From NCBI RefSeq assembly GCF_002198675.1, contig NZ_MWLL01000181.1, forward strand, positions 2,916 to 41,152: a DNA stretch of 38,237 nt. The letters are read 5' to 3'. A model generated the notes under the pieces. It had not been told where the DNA came from. It was given only the letters and a program-made list of their open reading frames with translations, and made no database searches. The stretch's first letter is position 1. The number at the start of each line of letters is the position of its first letter. Positions 16,707 to 23,985 of this stretch are shown in pieces. Source of the DNA: Kineosporia sp. R_H_3. Its GTDB lineage: Bacteria; Actinomycetota; Actinomycetes; Actinomycetales; Kineosporiaceae. A program made the position numbers and the translations under genes.

Positions 16707-18614
16707 GTGCTGCACACTCCTGGGGTGGGCGTCGGGCTGAACACGGGGTGGATGCGCCGTTACCGGCGCACGAACCTGCGCGCCGACCTGACGGCGGGGC
16801 TCGTCGTCGCGGCGCTCGCGGTGCCGCAGGCGCTCGGCTACGCCGTCGTCGCGCACGTCCCCGTCGAGGTCGGGCTCTACACCCTGCCGCCGGCGCTGCT
16901 CGCGTACGCCCTCTTCGGGTCCTCGAGGCTGCTCGTCGTCGGGCCGGTGTCCACGGTGAGCGTCCTGTCCGGCTCGCTCGTCGCCACGCTCGCCGGTGGC
17001 GACACCGCGCGCGCCGTCGAGCTCACGAGCTCGCTGGCCGTCGTCGCCGGGATCGTCCTCGTCGCCGGCGGGCTGCTCCGGGTCGGCTGGGTCGCGGAGT
17101 TCCTCAGCGAGCCGATCCTCTCCGGGTTCGTCACCGGCCTCGTCGTCCTCATCGTCGTCGGCGAGATCCCGGGCCTGCTCGGGCTCGGCACCCCGCAGGG
17201 CAACGTCCTGAGCCGGATCGGTGCGCTCGTCGGCGGCCTGCCGGACGCGAACTGGGTCACCGCGCTCGTCGGCGCGCTCGCCCTCGCCCTCCTCTTCGGC
17301 GGCAGCCGGGTCGACCCCCGGGTGCCGTGGAGCCTCGTCGTCCTCGTCGCCGGGGTCGTCGTCGCCCGGACGGCGGGGCTCGAGGCGCACGGCGTCGCAC
17401 TCATCGGCCACGTCCCCTCCGGCCTGCACCTGCCGCAGCTGCCGATCCCGGCGGCCGACGACGTGCCCGCCCTCGTCACCGGCGGCCTCGCGATCGGCGC
17501 GGTCGGTCTCGCCGAAGGGCTCGCCGCGGCCCGGCTGTTCGCCGCCCGGTCCGGTGCCCACGTCGACGCCGACACCGAGCTGCTCGCGCACGGTGCCGCC
17601 GACCTCGCGGCCGGGCTCGCCGGCGGGATGGGCGTCGCCGGCAGCCTGTCGAAGACCGCGGCCGCGGCCCGGGCCGGCGCCCGGACCCAGATGGCCGGCC
17701 TCGTCGCCGCCGCGGCCGTCGTCTCGGTCCTGCTCTTCCTCGCCCCGCTCGTGTCCGCGCTGCCGAAGGTCGTCCTGTCCGCGATCGTCGTGCACGCGGT
17801 CTGGGGCCTGGCCCGGGTGCGGGCCTTCGCCCGGTACCGGGCGATCCGGCGCAACGACGTCACCGCCGCGACGGTGGCCCTCGTCGGGGTCCTCGCGCTG
17901 GGCCCGCTCGCCGGGCTCGGGGTCGCCGTCGCGCAGTCGATCCTGGGCCTGGTCTACCGCTCGATCCAGGTGACGATCGACGAGATGGGCAAGGTCCAGG
18001 GCGAGAAGGCGGCCTGGGGCGCCGTCGCCCGGCACCCGGACCGCAAGACGGTGGACGGCGTCCTCGTGCTGCGGCTGTCGGGCCCGATGTTCTGGGCGAA
18101 CGCGGCGACCGTCGTCGACGAGATCGCGCTCGCCGTCGCCGACCACCCCGGCACCCGCGTGCTCATCCTCGACCTCGAGGCGACGAACCAGCTCGACACG
18201 ACGACCGTGGACCGGCTCGCGGCGCTGCTCACCCGGCTGCGCTCCGAGGGCGTCGACCTCTACCTGGTCCGGGTCTTCGAGGACGTCCGCACGGTGATGA
18301 CCCGCTCGGGGTTCATGGCCGACCTCGACCCGACGGGCCGGATGTGGCACTCGATCTCCGCCGGCGTCCGGGCGGCCCGCAAGGCGATCCGCGCGGCCGG
18401 GCCGGACGGCGTCCCGGTGCCGGTGCTCGAGGGGCCGTACCCGGCCGCGGGGACCGTCGCCGAGGTGCCGGCGGAGGAGGAGGACGAGGTCCTGGAGGCG
18501 GTGGGCGCGGACGGCGCCTCCGCGGACACCGACGAGGAACGGATCGCCGCCCGCCACGAGCACGAGCCGGCCCCCGGTCGGCGACCGCGACCGCGGCCCC
18601 GAGCCGGTGCGTGA
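16707..18614 (+). CDS. SulP family inorganic anion transporter with STAS domain
   Basis: A 635-residue membrane protein. Residues about 25-420 form a 10-14-helix transporter domain opening with the family signature LRADLTAGLVVAALAVPQAL GYA and containing the STVSVLSG and AATLAGG regions. A cytoplasmic STAS domain spans about 450-560 (GVLVLRLSGPMFWANA, then ILDLEATNQLDTTTVDRL). An acidic/Pro-Arg tail follows. SulP proteins carry sulfate, bicarbonate, chloride or dicarboxylates; the substrate is not predictable here. In-frame starts at 16725 (GTG) and 16752 (ATG) are possible, the ATG lying just before the conserved part. The gene is divergent from the SorC regulator. Confidence 0.88.
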   Translation: MLHTPGVGVGLNTGWMRRYRRTNLRADLTAGLVVAALAVPQALGYAVVAHVPVEVGLYTLPPALLAYALFGSSRLLVVGPVSTVSVLSGSLVATLAGGDTARAVELTSSLAVVAGIVLVAGGLLRVGWVAEFLSEPILSGFVTGLVVLIVVGEIPGLLGLGTPQGNVLSRIGALVGGLPDANWVTALVGALALALLFGGSRVDPRVPWSLVVLVAGVVVARTAGLEAHGVALIGHVPSGLHLPQLPIPAADDVPALVTGGLAIGAVGLAEGLAAARLFAARSGAHVDADTELLAHGAADLAAGLAGGMGVAGSLSKTAAAARAGARTQMAGLVAAAAVVSVLLFLAPLVSALPKVVLSAIVVHAVWGLARVRAFARYRAIRRNDVTAATVALVGVLALGPLAGLGVAVAQSILGLVYRSIQVTIDEMGKVQGEKAAWGAVARHPDRKTVDGVLVLRLSGPMFWANAATVVDEIALAVADHPGTRVLILDLEATNQLDTTTVDRLAALLTRLRSEGVDLYLVRVFEDVRTVMTRSGFMADLDPTGRMWHSISAGVRAARKAIRAAGPDGVPVPVLEGPYPAAGTVAEVPAEEEDEVLEAVGADGASADTDEERIAARHEHEPAPGRRPRPRPRAGA

Positions 18615-18853
18615 CCGCTCGGTGACTGCGACGGCACCCTGGGGCGGCTCGGACGCACTCCTGTAACACGTCCGAAACCTGTTGCGCCCCAAGGGGTCTC
18701 GGCGACCTCGTGAAGGCCTCCACGTTCGGCCGACCCCGCGTTGTTTCTCGGGGGGCGATAGGCCAGAATGACGCCACCACCCGGTCCGGCAGCGTCCATG
18801 CGACCCGTGTGGCCCCGCACCGCCGCACCACCCTTTCGCACCGAATCCCTTGC

Positions 18854-18869
18854 ACGGCCGTACGGCCGT
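18854..18869. promoter_or_regulatory. 16-nt palindrome, tandem ACGGCCGT
   Basis: ACGGCCGTACGGCCGT is a perfect 16-nt palindrome made of two 8-nt palindromes, 102 nt before the fusion-gene start. A related inverted repeat with the same half-site lies 44 bp downstream, so the two may bind one regulator. GC-rich palindromes of this length can arise by chance. Confidence 0.45.
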
Positions 18870-18897
18870 CAACCCGTCGTTCCCGCGCCCGGCGGGG

Positions 18898-18913
18898 ACG
18901 GCCGGTCGGCCGT
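18898..18913. promoter_or_regulatory. Inverted repeat ACGGCCG-GT-CGGCCGT
   Basis: Half-sites are identical to those of the palindrome at 18854-18869, with a 2-nt spacer. It abuts TTGCGT (18913-18918) and lies just before the candidate -35 element TTGCAC, a position suited to a repressor or activator. Confidence 0.45.
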
Positions 18914-18971
18914 TGCGTGTTGCACCACCACCGACGTTCGCTCTATCGGGTAGTCAGGGGTCGTCCCGAAC

Positions 18972-21035
18972 ATGGTCCTTCCGCACGCACGCACCGCCCC
19001 TGCCGACGAGGCGCCCGTCGAGGTCGTCGCCTACTTCGGCGACGACCCGCTGCGCGCCTACCAGCTGCGCCAGTGGCTCCCCGTCCTCGAGCAGCTCGAC
19101 CGGGTCCACCGCGTCCTGCTCGTCCTGCGGGACCCGGCCACCGCCTGCGCCGTCGCGTCCCAGACCCGGCTGCCGCACGTCCTCGTGCCGAGCTTCGGGG
19201 AGCTCACCGAGCTCTACCGGCGGGTCGAGGCCAAGGTCGCGGTCTACGTCAACAACTCGGCGAAGAACTTCCAGTCGCTCGTCGCCCGGTCGATGGTCCA
19301 CGTCCACGTGAACCACGGCGAGAGCGACAAGATCTGCATGGTGAGCAACCAGGTCAAGGCCTACGACCGGGTGTTCGTCGCCGGCGAGGCCGCCGTCGCG
19401 CGGCACCGCGCCGCCCTCATCGGCTTCGACCTCGACCGGCTCGTCCCCGTGGGCCGGCCGCAGCTCGACCTCGTGCCGCCGACGACGCTGCCGTCCAGCG
19501 GGCGCCGCACGGTGCTCTACGCCCCCACCTGGGAGGGCGAGGAGCCGTCGAACTGCTACACGAGCGTCGACGTCATGGGGCCGCGGATCGTCGCGGAGGC
19601 GCTGCGGGTGCCGCAGGTCCGCCTCGTCTACAAGCCGCACCCCCGGGTCGTCTCCAGCACGACGCCGCTCGTCGTCGCGGCGCACCAGGAGATCCTCGAC
19701 CTGCTCGACGCCGCGAACGCCGTCGACCCGGACGCCGGGCACGTCTACGCGCCGGCGGCCGACATCCTCGGCGTCTTCGGCGCCTGCGACCTCATGGTCA
19801 CCGACGTGTCGTCGGTGGGTCTGGACTTCCTCTACCTGCACGTCGGCAAGCCGCTGCTCGTCGCCGACCGGTTCGCCGACCCGACCCGGCTGCGCGAGGC
19901 GGCGCCGGTGAGCCGCTGCGCGGACGTCGTCGTCCCGGCGACCCTCGACGGCCTGGCCGGGCTCATCGACTCCCGGCTCACGCACGACCGGCACGCCGCG
20001 GCCCGGCTGCAGATGCGCCGGCACTACTTCGGCGACCGGCCGGTCGGGCAGAGCACCCGCGACTTCGTGACCCGGATCGGCGAGATGGTCGCCCTGCGGG
20101 ACCGGCAGGTCCGCGAGCGCGCCGAGTCCCCGGACGCCGTGGCGGCGGCCGCGCTCGGTGCACCCGGCTCGTTCGGCGACCCGCGGCTGGACGAGGCGTG
20201 GACGAGCGGGGACACGCCGCGGACGACGCCGGCGCACCCCGCCGGCGCCGCCGGTCCCACGGACCAGGACCCGTCGGCCCAGGGGGAGCCCGCCGCGCCC
20301 GGGCGCCGGCCGGCCGCCGTCCAGGCCGTCGTGCTCGCGGCAGGGATGGGGACCCGGCTCGGGATGCCCTTCCCGAAGCCGCTCACGCCGCTCTCCGACG
20401 GGCGCAGCATCATCGCCCAGCAGCTGGACAACCTCGGTGAGACGTTCGGCACGGCCCTGCGCACCACGGTCGTCGTCGGGTTCCGCCCCGACCTCGTCAT
20501 GGGTGCGCTCGCCCCCGAGCACCCCGTGAGCTTCGTGCTCAACGAGCGCTACGAGCGGACGAACACGTCGAAGTCCCTGCTCGCGGCGCTGCGCGCCTCC
20601 GGCCCGGGCGGCGTCCTGTGGCTCAACGGCGACGTCGTCTTCGACGGCCGGCTCCTCGGGAAGGTCGCCCCGCTGGTCGCTGCGGAGCAGAGCTTCGTCT
20701 GCGTCAACGACGCGGCATGCGGCGACGAGGAGGTCAAGTACCGGGTCGACGACTACGGTTTTGTTACCGTGTTGTCGAAGAGCGTTACCGACGGTCTCGG
20801 CGAGGCTGTCGGGATCAACTACATCGCGTCGCAGGACAAGGCGGCGCTCGTCGAGCACCTCGAGGCCTGCGCGGACCAGGACTACTTCGAGCGCGGGATC
20901 GAGACCGCGATCGAGAAGGGTCTGAAGGTTCGCCCGGTCGACATCTCGGAGTACTTCGCCGTAGAGGTCGACTTCACGGCAGACCTGGAGCGTGCGAACC
21001 AGGAGGTGAGCAGGACCGTCACGTCCGCCGCGTAG
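18972..21035 (+). CDS. Fusion: TagB/TagF-like glycerophosphotransferase + LicC-like cytidylyltransferase
   Basis: A 687-residue two-domain protein. Residues about 20-400 resemble CDP-glycerol:polyglycerophosphate glycerophosphotransferases: VNHGESDK, VLYAPTWEGEE, LVYKPHPR, and ADILGVFGACDLMVTDVSS followed by KPLLV. A Pro/Ala/Gln linker (about 405-448) leads to a nucleotidyltransferase domain. That domain holds the AVVLAAGMGTRLGMPFPKPL NTP loop, NERYERTNTSKSLLAAL and LWLNGDVVFD, typical of NTP_transf_3/LicC-type phosphocholine or alditol-phosphate cytidylyltransferases. Such a fusion could make CDP-activated phospho-alditol or phosphocholine and transfer it to a cell-surface glycan or lipid. 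No membrane segment is visible. A GDPD gene follows 51 nt later. The acceptor and head group are unknown. Confidence 0.8.
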   Translation: MVLPHARTAPADEAPVEVVAYFGDDPLRAYQLRQWLPVLEQLDRVHRVLLVLRDPATACAVASQTRLPHVLVPSFGELTELYRRVEAKVAVYVNNSAKNFQSLVARSMVHVHVNHGESDKICMVSNQVKAYDRVFVAGEAAVARHRAALIGFDLDRLVPVGRPQLDLVPPTTLPSSGRRTVLYAPTWEGEEPSNCYTSVDVMGPRIVAEALRVPQVRLVYKPHPRVVSSTTPLVVAAHQEILDLLDAANAVDPDAGHVYAPAADILGVFGACDLMVTDVSSVGLDFLYLHVGKPLLVADRFADPTRLREAAPVSRCADVVVPATLDGLAGLIDSRLTHDRHAAARLQMRRHYFGDRPVGQSTRDFVTRIGEMVALRDRQVRERAESPDAVAAAALGAPGSFGDPRLDEAWTSGDTPRTTPAHPAGAAGPTDQDPSAQGEPAAPGRRPAAVQAVVLAAGMGTRLGMPFPKPLTPLSDGRSIIAQQLDNLGETFGTALRTTVVVGFRPDLVMGALAPEHPVSFVLNERYERTNTSKSLLAALRASGPGGVLWLNGDVVFDGRLLGKVAPLVAAEQSFVCVNDAACGDEEVKYRVDDYGFVTVLSKSVTDGLGEAVGINYIASQDKAALVEHLEACADQDYFERGIETAIEKGLKVRPVDISEYFAVEVDFTADLERANQEVSRTVTSAA

Positions 21036-21086
21036 GCACCCGGAGCCGCTCCGGTCCCCCTGCGCGGGCCGGAAGGGCGGCGCTCT

Positions 21087-21878
21087 ATGAGTGCCAACGG
21101 TGTCTTCGGCCCGAGCACAGCGTTGCTCGGCCACCGCGGCTGCGGCCGCGGCCTCGTCGAGGGGTTCCGCGAGAACTCGCTCGACTCCTTCCTCGCTGCC
21201 GTCTCCTTCGGGGTCGACTGGCTCGAGGTGGACGTCCGCCGCACGCGGGACGACGTCCTGGTCGTGGTCCACGACCCGGCCCGGGACGACGGCGTGTTCT
21301 GGGCCGACCTCACCGGCGCCGAGGCGGTCGCGAGCGGTCTCATGACGCTCGAGGGACTCATGGAGGCCCTCCCCGAGGGGATCGGCGTCGACTTCGACGT
21401 CAAGACCTCCCTCGAGGACGCCCCGCTCGACCGCTCCCGGACGACGATGGGCCTGCTCGGGCCGGTGCTGCGCCGCGAGTCCTCGCGCCGTCCGGTGCTC
21501 GTGACGTCCTTCGACGCCGGTGCCCTGGAGATCTGCCACGAGCAGGCCCCGGGCGTCGCCCGCGGGCTGCTCACGTGGGTCGAGTTCCCCGTCGGGCACG
21601 CGGTCGCCTCGGCGGCGCACCTCGGCGTCCAGGTGCTCGCCCTCCACGGCGGGTCGCTCAAGCCCAACCGGCGCGAGCCCGAGCACCTGCAGCGGCCGCT
21701 GCACAAGGTGGTGGACGTCGCGCACGCGAGCGGGCTGGAGCTCATGGCCTGGTGCCCCGGGGTCGCCTTCGCCCGCCGGCTCGTCGCGGCCGGCGTCGAC
21801 GCCCTGTGCGTCAACGACGTCCCGACGGTCGTCCGCGAGCTGCGCGAGCGCGAGGTCGGGACGGCTCTGTCGGCCTGA
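21087..21878 (+). CDS. Glycerophosphodiester phosphodiesterase (GDPD family)
   Basis: A 263-residue TIM-barrel hydrolase that splits glycerophosphodiesters to sn-glycerol-3-phosphate and an alcohol. Catalytic and metal residues are visible: H16 in GHRG, E29-N30, E47/D49 in LEVDVRR, and the second catalytic histidine H62 in VVHDP. Later segments VDFDVKTS, LVTSFDAG and VNDVPTV also fit. There is no signal peptide, so it probably acts in the cytoplasm. GGAAGGG (21071-21077) is a good ribosome site. It lies 51 nt after the fusion gene and probably forms an operon with it. It could recycle released or misdirected glycerophosphate units, or modify the product (inference). Confidence 0.9.
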   Translation: MSANGVFGPSTALLGHRGCGRGLVEGFRENSLDSFLAAVSFGVDWLEVDVRRTRDDVLVVVHDPARDDGVFWADLTGAEAVASGLMTLEGLMEALPEGIGVDFDVKTSLEDAPLDRSRTTMGLLGPVLRRESSRRPVLVTSFDAGALEICHEQAPGVARGLLTWVEFPVGHAVASAAHLGVQVLALHGGSLKPNRREPEHLQRPLHKVVDVAHASGLELMAWCPGVAFARRLVAAGVDALCVNDVPTVVRELREREVGTALSA

Positions 21879-21925
21879 CCGCGTGTCGCGCCCGCCCCGC
21901 GGGCCCGATCGATGGGATAAACGCA

Positions 21926-21962
21926 GCAAGGCCCCTCGCAGTATGCGTGCGAGGGGCCTTGC
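21926..21962. terminator. 15-bp perfect hairpin, terminator of the fusion-GDPD operon
   Basis: GCAAGGCCCCTCGCA (21926-21940) pairs perfectly with TGCGAGGGGCCTTGC (21948-21962) around a 7-nt loop, 47 nt past the GDPD stop. There is no T-tract. It is the strongest hairpin I found in the window. Confidence 0.85.
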
Positions 21963-22367
21963 CATGGTCGACGTCGTCGTCCGCACGGACGCCCGGCCTC
22001 GCCCTCGAGGGGGATCGGCCGGACACCGTCGCGGACGGGTCGTCGAACCGACGGTCACCTGCCCCGGCCGGTGCCGAGGGCTCCGTCCTGGTCGGGTGAC
22101 CGCGGGTCGTGCGGACGGGTCCGCTCGCCCCGCGCCGTCGGTGCGCGGTGGTCCCGGACACCGGTTGCTGCGTCCTCACCCGGGTCTCCCCGCGATCGGT
22201 CGCGCTCGCCGGCGCCGCCCCGGTGGGCCGCCCGGACGAACCGGACGTCTCCACCGGATCCCCCGGAGATCCTCCGGGTTCGACCACCGTTCCCGGTGGC
22301 GTGGGAGATTTCTACGCCTGTCCGGGGGCGGCCGCAAGCCCTTCTCGACAACTTTCTTCGGGGCCGA

Positions 22368-22390
22368 AACCCGTTGTGGGTCAACGGGTT
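22368..22390. repeat. 9-bp inverted repeat AACCCGTTG / CAACGGGTT
   Basis: A perfect 9-bp stem (22368-22376 with 22382-22390) with a 5-nt loop TGGGT, immediately before the DnaA-box-like cluster. It follows no gene, so a terminator role is less likely than a protein-binding or structural site. Confidence 0.5.
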
Positions 22391-22408
22391 CCGCAATTCT
22401 CCACGGCC

Positions 22409-22505
22409 TGTGGACGAACCTGTGGGAAACGTGTGCAGAACTGCCTCGCAGCGGTGGACAGGCTGTGTGCGACAGGGGGGTCACATGTGCACAAGGTGTG
22501 GACAG
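22409..22505 (+). other. Cluster of DnaA-box-like sequences (TGTGGACA-type), same orientation
   Basis: TGTGGACGA (22409), GGTGGACAG (22453), TGTGCACAA (22486) and TGTGGACAG (22497) match the actinobacterial DnaA box TGTGGACAA in 7-8 of 9 positions. The weaker TGTGGGAAA (22421) and TGTGCAGAA (22432) lie between them. All point the same way. This is not a canonical oriC (no dnaA, dnaN or rpmH nearby). It could be a DnaA-titrating or regulatory site, or another factor's sites. Confidence 0.4.
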
Positions 22506-22591
22506 GAGCCCTTCGTGAGCACGCGACGCCGCTGCGCGACCGCGTAGAAAAAGTCACGCCACGGTCGGTCCGTGCCGCGGGCGGCAGGTCC

Positions 22592-22597
22592 TAGGGT
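22592..22597 (+). promoter_or_regulatory. Leaderless-type -10 box TAGGGT for folP
   Basis: TAGGGT ends 6 nt before the folP GTG (22604), so transcription should begin at the start codon. This supplies the folP operon with its own promoter now that it is separated from ftsH-folE. Confidence 0.5.
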
Positions 22598-22603
22598 GGC
22601 CGT

Positions 22604-23530
22604 GTGAGTGACGTCCTCGGGCTGCCGAAGCACCTCGCCGATCTCGGCAGGTGCCTCGTCATGGGCGTCGTCAACGTCACCCCGGACTCCTTCAGCGACG
22701 GCGGGCTCTGGTTCGAGCCCGAGGACGCCGTGGCCCACGGGCTCGCGCTCGTGCGCGCCGGCGCCGACGTCCTCGACGTCGGCGGCGAGTCGACGCGCCC
22801 CGGGGCACCCCGGATCCCGCTCGCGGAGGAGATGCGGCGCGTGCTGCCCGTCGTCCGCGGGCTGCGGGCCGAGGGGGCGGTCGTCAGCATCGACACGATG
22901 CGGGCCGAGGTCGCCGACGCCGCGCTCGCCGTGGGCGCCCACATCGTCAACGACGTGAGCGGGGGCCTGGCCGACCCGACGATGGCGAGCCTCGTCGCGG
23001 ACGCCCGGGTGCCGTTCGTCGCGATGCACTGGCGCGGCCAGAGCGACCGGATGGAGCAGCTCACGCACTACGACGACGTCGTGGACGACGTCGTCGCCGA
23101 GCTCACCGCCCGGCTCGACGCGCTCGTCACGGCCGGTGTCGACCCGCGCCAGGTGGTCCTCGACCCGGGCCTGGGCTTCGCCAAGAAGCTGCACCACAAC
23201 TGGACCCTGCTCGCGCACCTGGACGCGCTGGCGGCCATCGGGCGGCCGCTGCTCGTGGGGGCGTCGCGCAAGCGGTTCCTCGGTGCGCTCGTCGCCGGGC
23301 CGGACGGCGCACCCGCGCCGGTCGAGGAGCGGGACGCCGCCACCGCCGCGACGAGCACGCTCGCCGCCGCGGCCGGGGCGTGGGGGGTCAGGGTGCACGA
23401 GGTGCGCCCGTCGGTCGACGCGGTCAAGGTGGTCGCCGCGGTCGACGCCGCCCGGAGGGCCCGACCGGGCCCGCCCGAGCGGGCCGGCGTGACATCACGG
23501 GCCACCGTGTCGCAACAGGAGTGGGGATGA
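22604..23530 (+). CDS. folP: Dihydropteroate synthase
   Basis: A 308-residue cytoplasmic enzyme joining p-aminobenzoate to dihydropterin pyrophosphate, the sulfonamide target. Signatures are VMGVVNVTPDSFSDGG near the N-terminus, DVGGESTRPGA, the core INDVSGG-like HIVNDVSGGL, LDPGLGFAKKLHHNW, and the C-terminal GASRKRFLG. The C-terminal extension (ARRARPGPPERAG onward) is variable. The GTG start is set by the TAGGGT box 6 nt upstream and the usual N-terminus. Its stop overlaps the folB start by four bases (ATGA), indicating translational coupling. Confidence 0.96.
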   Translation: MSDVLGLPKHLADLGRCLVMGVVNVTPDSFSDGGLWFEPEDAVAHGLALVRAGADVLDVGGESTRPGAPRIPLAEEMRRVLPVVRGLRAEGAVVSIDTMRAEVADAALAVGAHIVNDVSGGLADPTMASLVADARVPFVAMHWRGQSDRMEQLTHYDDVVDDVVAELTARLDALVTAGVDPRQVVLDPGLGFAKKLHHNWTLLAHLDALAAIGRPLLVGASRKRFLGALVAGPDGAPAPVEERDAATAATSTLAAAAGAWGVRVHEVRPSVDAVKVVAAVDAARRARPGPPERAGVTSRATVSQQEWG

Positions 23531-23985
23531 TGCTTCCACCGGTTCTCGACGACCACGGGCGGCCCCTGGACCAGATCCGTATCGTCGGGCTGACGGCGAC
23601 CGGCCACCACGGCGTGTTCGAGCACGAGCGCCGCGACGGCCAGGCCTTCACCGTCGACGTCATCCTCCACCTCGACATCCGCGCGGCCGCCGCGAGCGAC
23701 GACCTCGACGACACCGTCGACTACGGGTCGCTCTCGGTCGACCTCGCGGACGCCGTCCGCGGGACGCCGCTCAACCTCATCGAGACCCTCGCGTCGAGAC
23801 TGGCGCTCATGTGCCTGGCCGACCCGCGGATCGCGGTCGCGGACGTCGTCCTGCACAAGCCGCAGGCGCCGATCCCGGAGTCGTTCGCCGACGTCATGAT
23901 CGTCGTGCGGCGCAGCCGGGCCGACCTGGAGAGCCGCGACCCGCAGCAGGAGCTGTCCTGGATGCAGGAGGGCCCGCCACGGTGA
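23527..23985 (+). CDS. folB: Dihydroneopterin aldolase
   Basis: A 152-residue enzyme cleaving dihydroneopterin to 6-hydroxymethyl-dihydropterin and glycolaldehyde. Typical segments are DQIRIVGLTATGHHGVFEHERRDGQ (the active-site Glu region), DTVDYGSL, LIETLASRLA, and the catalytic-Lys segment VVLHKPQAPIP. AGGAG (23517-23521) precedes the ATG, which overlaps the folP stop. The C-terminus after about residue 125 extends past the core domain. It overlaps folK by four bases (GTGA). Confidence 0.95.
   Translation: MMLPPVLDDHGRPLDQIRIVGLTATGHHGVFEHERRDGQAFTVDVILHLDIRAAAASDDLDDTVDYGSLSVDLADAVRGTPLNLIETLASRLALMCLADPRIAVADVVLHKPQAPIPESFADVMIVVRRSRADLESRDPQQELSWMQEGPPR

Larger units (their letters stand above)
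18615..18971 (+). other. 357-nt intergenic leader upstream of the fusion gene
   Basis: No convincing gene is seen. The segment carries two palindromes with shared half-sites (listed separately) and a possible promoter: TTGCAC (18920-18925) and TATCGG (18944-18949), 18 nt apart. That would give a leader of about 20 nt before the ATG at 18972. Another weak pair, TTGTTT...CAGAAT, lies at about 18742-18770. Its lower coding likeness suggests it is the regulatory region of the cassette at 18972-21878. Confidence 0.5.
21879..22603 (+). other. 725-nt intergenic region between the GDPD gene and folP
   Basis: No frame here resembles a known protein or shows a convincing start. The content is a 15-bp hairpin (21926-21962), a featureless GC-rich part (about 21970-22340), a 9-bp hairpin (22368-22390), a run of DnaA-box-like sequences (22409-22505) and the folP -10 box. 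Local G+C is clearly lower from about 22340 to 22560 than in flanking genes. Confidence 0.6.

Noticed and set aside
16590-18872. 760-codon minus-strand frame opposite the SulP gene
   Set aside because: Asp/Glu/Arg-rich repeats typical of antisense high-GC frames.
18954-22058. A very long open frame (over 1000 codons) on the minus strand
   Set aside because: It lies antisense to the fusion and GDPD genes; the product is Arg/Asp/Val/Gly low complexity with no domain. Such shadow frames are expected at this GC bias.
22340-22560. Chromosomal replication origin
   Set aside because: Boxes resemble DnaA sites, but dnaA, dnaN and rpmH are absent and matches are imperfect; kept only as a DnaA-box-like cluster.
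22071-22594. Small frames of 100-160 codons in the folP upstream region
   Set aside because: Several overlapping frames exist on both strands, none with a ribosome site or family pattern; the sequence looks non-coding.
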